Below, one piece after another: positions 49,598 to 53,156 of a stretch of 53,156 nucleotides of DNA (position 1 is its first letter; each line of letters starts with the position of its first letter). The position numbers were made by a program, and so were the translations under genes. Under the pieces are notes generated by a model. The model searched no databases and was not told the DNA's origin. It saw nothing but the letters and a program-made list of their open reading frames with translations. Source of the stretch: Falsiroseomonas algicola. GTDB taxonomy: Bacteria > Pseudomonadota > Alphaproteobacteria > Acetobacterales > Acetobacteraceae. The stretch covers positions 1 to 53,156 of the forward strand of contig NZ_JAAIKB010000024.1 of assembly GCF_011040385.1 (NCBI RefSeq), in the 5' to 3' direction.

Positions 49598-50458
49598 GTG
49601 ACGATGACAGCCCCGATCTCCCCCCTCCATCACGACCTCGCCCGTGCCGCCCGGCAGATCTGGCTGACGGAGGGGACGCCGCCCGGCAGCCCGGTGGTGG
49701 AGGCCGTGCTGGCGGGGCGGCTCGCTGTTTCCCGCACGCCGGTGCGCGCCGCGCTGCGGCTGCTGGAGGAGGCGGGGATCACGCAGCGGCGTGGCCGGCT
49801 GATGGTGGTGGCCGATCCCGCCCGCGAATTGCCGGCGGTGGAGGCGCGCGATCCCGTCGATGCGCTGGTCGGCGCCATCGCCCGGGCGCGGGAGGAGCGC
49901 CGCCTGGCCGATATCGTCCGGGAATCCGATCTGATGCGGGAGTTCGGCCAGCCGCGAGGCCTCGTCTCCCGCGCCCTGGCGAAGCTCGCGACGCTCGGCG
50001 TGGTGGCGCGCAACCCGGCACAGGGGTGGCACTTCGCGGCGACGCTGGCAGGGGAGGAGGAGCGCATGCAGGCCATGCGCTTCCGCCTGGTGCTGGAACC
50101 CGCGGCGCTGCGCCAGCCCGGCTACGCGCTGGACCCGGCCTTCGCCCGGGCGATGCGGGAGGCGCATGAGGCAGTGCTGGCGAGGCCCTGGCGCGATGTG
50201 GAGGCGGTACGGCTGTTCGAGATGAATGCGGCCTTCCACCTCGGCCTGGCGCAGGGCAGCGGCAACCGCTTCTTCATCGATGCGGTGGAGGCGCAGAACC
50301 GGCTGCGCGCGCTGGTCAATGCGGATTGGCGCTTCGGCGACAACCGCGCGCATGACAGCTGCCGCGAGCACCTGGCGGTGCTGAATGCGCTGGAAGCCGG
50401 CGACAACGAGCGCGCCGCGATGCTGCTGGAAGACCATCTGCGCTGCGCGGGCCCATGA
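49598..50458 (+). CDS. GntR-family (FCD) regulator with two winged-helix domains
   Basis: A 286-residue regulator. Residues about 8-70 are a GntR winged helix (LAVSRTPVRAALRLLEEAGI). Residues about 85-138 look like a second winged helix (LMREFGQPRGLVSRALAKLATLGVV). The C-terminal part, about 140-286, is an all-helical FCD ligand-binding domain with the usual histidine-containing pattern MNAAFHLGLAQGSGN and HLAVLNALEAGD. Ordinary FadR/FCD regulators have one winged helix and about 220-240 residues. The GTG at 49598 has AGG seven bases ahead; an ATG at 49604 is an alternative. It is divergent from the dpp-type transporter and co-transcribed with an oxidase and an aminotransferase, and is probably their ligand-responsive repressor. 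Confidence 0.85.
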   Translation: MTMTAPISPLHHDLARAARQIWLTEGTPPGSPVVEAVLAGRLAVSRTPVRAALRLLEEAGITQRRGRLMVVADPARELPAVEARDPVDALVGAIARAREERRLADIVRESDLMREFGQPRGLVSRALAKLATLGVVARNPAQGWHFAATLAGEEERMQAMRFRLVLEPAALRQPGYALDPAFARAMREAHEAVLARPWRDVEAVRLFEMNAAFHLGLAQGSGNRFFIDAVEAQNRLRALVNADWRFGDNRAHDSCREHLAVLNALEAGDNERAAMLLEDHLRCAGP

Positions 50459-51726
50459 GGCAGCGCTCCCTCTGGCAGGACACCGCGACGCCACCCGTGC
50501 CCCTGCTGCCGCTGGAGGGCGTGGCGGAGACCGAGGTCGCGATCGTCGGCGCGGGCTATACGGGGCTGTCCACGGCGCTGGCGCTGGCGGAACGCGGCGT
50601 GGCGGTGACGGTGCTGGAGGCGGAGGCACCGGGCGCGGGTGCCTCCGGCGCCAATGGCGGGCAGGTCATACCGGGGCTCAAGCATTTCGTGCAGGACCTC
50701 GTGAAGGATTTCGGCGATGCGCTCGGACGGCGGCTGCACCAGGCGGGTGCCGTGGATACGGATGCGCTCTTCGCGCTGATCGCGCGGCTCGGCATCGACT
50801 GCGAGGCGACGCGCGCTGGCTGGCTGCAGGTGGCGGACAACCCGGTGGCGCTGGAGGAATGCCGGCAGCGGGCCCGCGCCTGGGCTGAATGGGGCGCGCC
50901 GGTGCGGATGCTGGGGACGGAGGAGGTGCGCGCCATCACGGGGGCGGTCGGTTACCTCGGCGGCTGGATCGATGAGCGTGGCGGCAGCGTGCAGCCGCTC
51001 TCGCTGGCGCGCGGGCTGGCGCGGGCGGCGATGGCGGCGGGCGCGCGGGTGCATGCGCCATCGCGAGTCACCGCGATCCGCCCGGAAGGCGCGGGCTGGC
51101 GGCTGGAGACGGCGGCGGGCGCGCTTCGGGCACGGCGCGTGGTGCTGGCGACGAATGCGGCGCCGGGGCGGCTCTGGCCGGGGCTCGCGCATACCATCAT
51201 GGCGGTCTGGTCCTTCCAGACCGCGACGCGGCCTGGCGCCGGCGTGCTGCCGGGCGGGCAGGTGGTGTCCGATACGCGACGCGTGCTGCGCTACTGGCGG
51301 CGCGATGCGGCGGGGCGGCTGGTGGTCGGCGGCAAGGGCACGCTGCGCGCGCCGCGCGGTCCGCGATCCTTCAGCGTGCCGGAACGCATGCGGGCCAGGC
51401 TCTATCCCGCGCTGCCGGATGTGGCGCCCGACTACTACTGGGGCGGGCGCGTCGGCATCACGCCGGACCGGCTGCCGCGGCTGTTCCACCTGGCGGAGGG
51501 CGTCTTCGCCGTGATGCAGGACAACGGCAAGGGCGTGGCCTGGTGCACCGCATCGGGGCCTGCGCTGGCCGACCTGCTGACGGGCGCGCCGCCGGAGGAC
51601 CTGGCGCTGCCGCCCGTCACGCCCCTTCGCCCCATTCCGCTGCACCCCTTCCGCAGCGTCTATGCCGCCGCCGGATCACTGTATTTCCGGGCGCGGGATG
51701 CGCTGGATCGCGCGAGGACCGCATGA
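50455..51726 (+). CDS. FAD-dependent amine oxidase/DAO family (PuuB-like)
   Basis: A 423-residue flavoprotein. Seen: VAIVGAGYTGLSTALALAERG with an acidic strand end VLEAE, then GASGANGGQVIPG, a block of the gamma-glutamylputrescine oxidase (PuuB)/ordL group, and YWGGRVGITPDRLPR with GVFAVMQDNGKGVAW near the C-terminus. The group oxidises secondary or primary amines of amino acid derivatives and polyamines. ATGA overlaps join it to the regulator in front and the aminotransferase behind, suggesting oxidation and transamination of one imported amine. The substrate is inferred only in outline. Confidence 0.86.
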   Translation: MRQRSLWQDTATPPVPLLPLEGVAETEVAIVGAGYTGLSTALALAERGVAVTVLEAEAPGAGASGANGGQVIPGLKHFVQDLVKDFGDALGRRLHQAGAVDTDALFALIARLGIDCEATRAGWLQVADNPVALEECRQRARAWAEWGAPVRMLGTEEVRAITGAVGYLGGWIDERGGSVQPLSLARGLARAAMAAGARVHAPSRVTAIRPEGAGWRLETAAGALRARRVVLATNAAPGRLWPGLAHTIMAVWSFQTATRPGAGVLPGGQVVSDTRRVLRYWRRDAAGRLVVGGKGTLRAPRGPRSFSVPERMRARLYPALPDVAPDYYWGGRVGITPDRLPRLFHLAEGVFAVMQDNGKGVAWCTASGPALADLLTGAPPEDLALPPVTPLRPIPLHPFRSVYAAAGSLYFRARDALDRARTA

Positions 51727-53042
51727 ACCACCTGCCGAACACGCCCGTGCTGGAAGACGGCGTCTGGCTGCCCTTCACCGCCATGCGCGGCTTCACCGAA
51801 GCGCCGATGATCTTCGATCGGGCCGAGGGCATGCACTACGTCACCCCCGAGGGCCATCGGGTGCTGGACATGATGGCGGGGCTCTGGTGCGTGAATGCGG
51901 GGCACGCCCATCCGCGCATCACGGCGGCGATCAGGGAGGCCGCGGGGAAGCTCGACTTCGTGAGTTCCTTCCGCATGTCGCATCCCGGCGCCTTCGCCTT
52001 TGCCCGACGCCTGCTGGATGCCGTGCCGGGGATGGCGCGCGCCTTCTTCAGCAATTCGGGGTCGGAGGCGGTGGACACCGCGCTGAAGATCGCCCGCGGC
52101 TACCACCGCGCCCGCGGCGATGCGGCTCGGACCAAGTTCATCGGGCGGGCGAAGAGCTATCACGGGGTCGGCTTCGGTGGCCTCAGCGTCGGCGGCATCG
52201 CGCGGCACAAGCGGGATTTCGGGCCGCTGCTGGCGGATGTCTTCCACATGCCGCTGCCGCATGACCCGGCGCAGCGTTTTCTCCGTGACCGCCCGCCGGC
52301 GGGCGACCATTGGCTGGCGGGGCTGGACGACATTCTCGCGGTGCAGGATCCCTCCACCGTCGCGGCCATCATCGTGGAGCCGGTGACGGGGTCGGGCGGC
52401 GTCTACCCGCCGCCGATCGGCTACCTGGAGGCGCTGCGCGCGCGCTGCGACAGGCACGGCATCCTGCTGATCTTCGACGAGGTCATCACGGGCTTCGGGC
52501 GGCTCGGCGCCTGCACGGCGGCGGAGGCGCTGGGTGTCTGGCCGGATATCATGACCCTGGCGAAGGGGCTGACCAACGGCGCGGTGCCGATGGGTGCCAC
52601 GCTGGTGGATGGCCGCGTCTTCGACGCCTACATGCAGGGCCCGGCCGGCGCGCCGGAACTCATGCATGGCTACACCTACTCCGCCCATCCGCTGGCCTGC
52701 GCGGCGGGGATGGCGGCGCTGGATGCCTATCAGCAGGAGGGGATGTTCGAGGCCTCGGCCCGCATCGCGCAGCCCTTCGCGGCGGCGCTGCTGGCGTTGC
52801 AGGGCGCGCCGCATGTCATCGATGTCCGCCATTGCGGGCTGCTGGCGGCGGTGGAGCTGGAGCCCCGCGAGGGCGCCCCCGGGGCGCGCGGTGCGGCGGT
52901 GGCGGATGCCTGCTTCACCGATGGCGTGCTGGTGCGCGCGGCCGGCGACACGATGGTGCTCTCGCCCCCGCTGGTGGTGACGGAGGCTCAGGTGGCGCAG
53001 ACCGTGGAGGCGATGGCGCGGGCGCTGGCGACCATCGGCTGA
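51723..53042 (+). CDS. Class III omega-amino acid aminotransferase (PLP)
   Basis: A 439-residue fold-type I aminotransferase. Seen: WLPFTAMRGF at the start, FFSNSGSEAVDTALK, SYHGVGFGG, DEVITGFGR with D252, and TLAKGLTNGAVPMGA with the PLP lysine K281. It resembles omega-amino acid:pyruvate aminotransferases, which convert beta-alanine, putrescine-like amines or gamma-aminobutyrate to aldehydes. It closes the regulator-oxidase-aminotransferase unit. The ATG at 51723 overlaps the oxidase stop. Confidence 0.9.
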   Translation: MNHLPNTPVLEDGVWLPFTAMRGFTEAPMIFDRAEGMHYVTPEGHRVLDMMAGLWCVNAGHAHPRITAAIREAAGKLDFVSSFRMSHPGAFAFARRLLDAVPGMARAFFSNSGSEAVDTALKIARGYHRARGDAARTKFIGRAKSYHGVGFGGLSVGGIARHKRDFGPLLADVFHMPLPHDPAQRFLRDRPPAGDHWLAGLDDILAVQDPSTVAAIIVEPVTGSGGVYPPPIGYLEALRARCDRHGILLIFDEVITGFGRLGACTAAEALGVWPDIMTLAKGLTNGAVPMGATLVDGRVFDAYMQGPAGAPELMHGYTYSAHPLACAAGMAALDAYQQEGMFEASARIAQPFAAALLALQGAPHVIDVRHCGLLAAVELEPREGAPGARGAAVADACFTDGVLVRAAGDTMVLSPPLVVTEAQVAQTVEAMARALATIG

Positions 53043-53069
53043 CCCTCAACGGGCAGGTGCGGGAGTTCC

Positions 53070-53156
53070 CCCACCCCAACCCTCCCCCGCAAGCGCGCTA
53101 GTAGATTCACACATCTGCATAGGTCTGGAGGGTTTTGAGAGCGGTTTTGCCGGCCT
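53070..53156. repeat. Interrupted intergenic hairpin repeat and possible insertion-element edge
   Basis: From about 53068 the text is CCCCCACCCCAACCCTCCCC followed by CGCAAGCG, the left arm and loop of an intergenic hairpin common in GC-rich Proteobacteria. The expected GGGGGAGGG right arm is absent. Instead CTAG at 53098-53101 is followed by clearly AT-richer DNA (GATTCACACATCTGCATAGG and on) to the window end. This could be the edge of an insertion sequence; no open frame is visible in the few bases left. Confidence 0.35.

Overview
The window is 53 kb of very GC-rich bacterial DNA. It is tightly packed, with many 4-base ATGA/GTGA stop-start overlaps. The large number of Bug-type periplasmic binding proteins, together with hydantoinase, protocatechuate dioxygenase and peptide/iron ABC genes and an alphaproteobacterial-type initiator tRNA, suggests an alphaproteobacterium, perhaps Acetobacteraceae (Roseomonas-like). 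That placement is inference; no species marker was matched.

Left edge (1-1369): the 3' part of an initiator tRNA-Met with a hairpin behind it, then a secreted or periplasmic PRC-barrel protein.

Lipid block (1687-13125): a 3-ketosphinganine-reductase-like SDR on the minus strand lies divergent from a four-gene plus-strand operon chained by ATGA overlaps. The operon encodes a single-module reducing polyketide synthase (KS-AT-DH-core-ER-KR-ACP, no thioesterase), an alpha-oxoamine synthase of the serine palmitoyltransferase type, a CDP-alcohol phosphatidyltransferase and a glycosyltransferase. The logic parallels fungal sphinganine-analogue (fumonisin) assembly: the PKS builds an acyl chain on its ACP, the oxoamine synthase releases it by decarboxylative condensation with an amino acid, and the SDR reduces the ketone. 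The last two genes could add a phospho-headgroup and a sugar. This is the best candidate for an undescribed system here.

Glycan block (13254-22355): a sulfotransferase with a large extra C-terminal domain, a glycosyltransferase related to the one in the lipid operon, an NAD-dependent sugar epimerase/dehydratase and a TylF-like methyltransferase. Convergent to these is a KpsE/KpsM/KpsT-type polysaccharide exporter whose permease carries a long N-terminal TPR domain. Together they suggest a sulfated and/or methylated surface glycan or glycolipid.

Catabolic blocks (22410-38103): pcaHG with a Bug protein; a secreted RTX calcium-binding repeat protein; an FAD oxidase with a creatininase-family amidohydrolase; a D-amino-acid-dehydrogenase-like flavoprotein with a compact HyuA, HyuB and a Bug protein; and three more Bug proteins. 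All five Bug proteins lack TctA/TctB membrane partners in the window.

Transport blocks (38288-53042): three tandem paralogous ABC binding proteins with one fused permease and one ATPase (Fe(III) or organophosphonate type); a peptide/opine-type ABC operon with a fused DppD-DppF ATPase; and, divergent from it, an unusual GntR-family regulator with two winged helices, followed by an amine oxidase and a class III aminotransferase. The right edge shows a genome-repeat hairpin arm that breaks off at a CTAG, possibly an insertion-element boundary.
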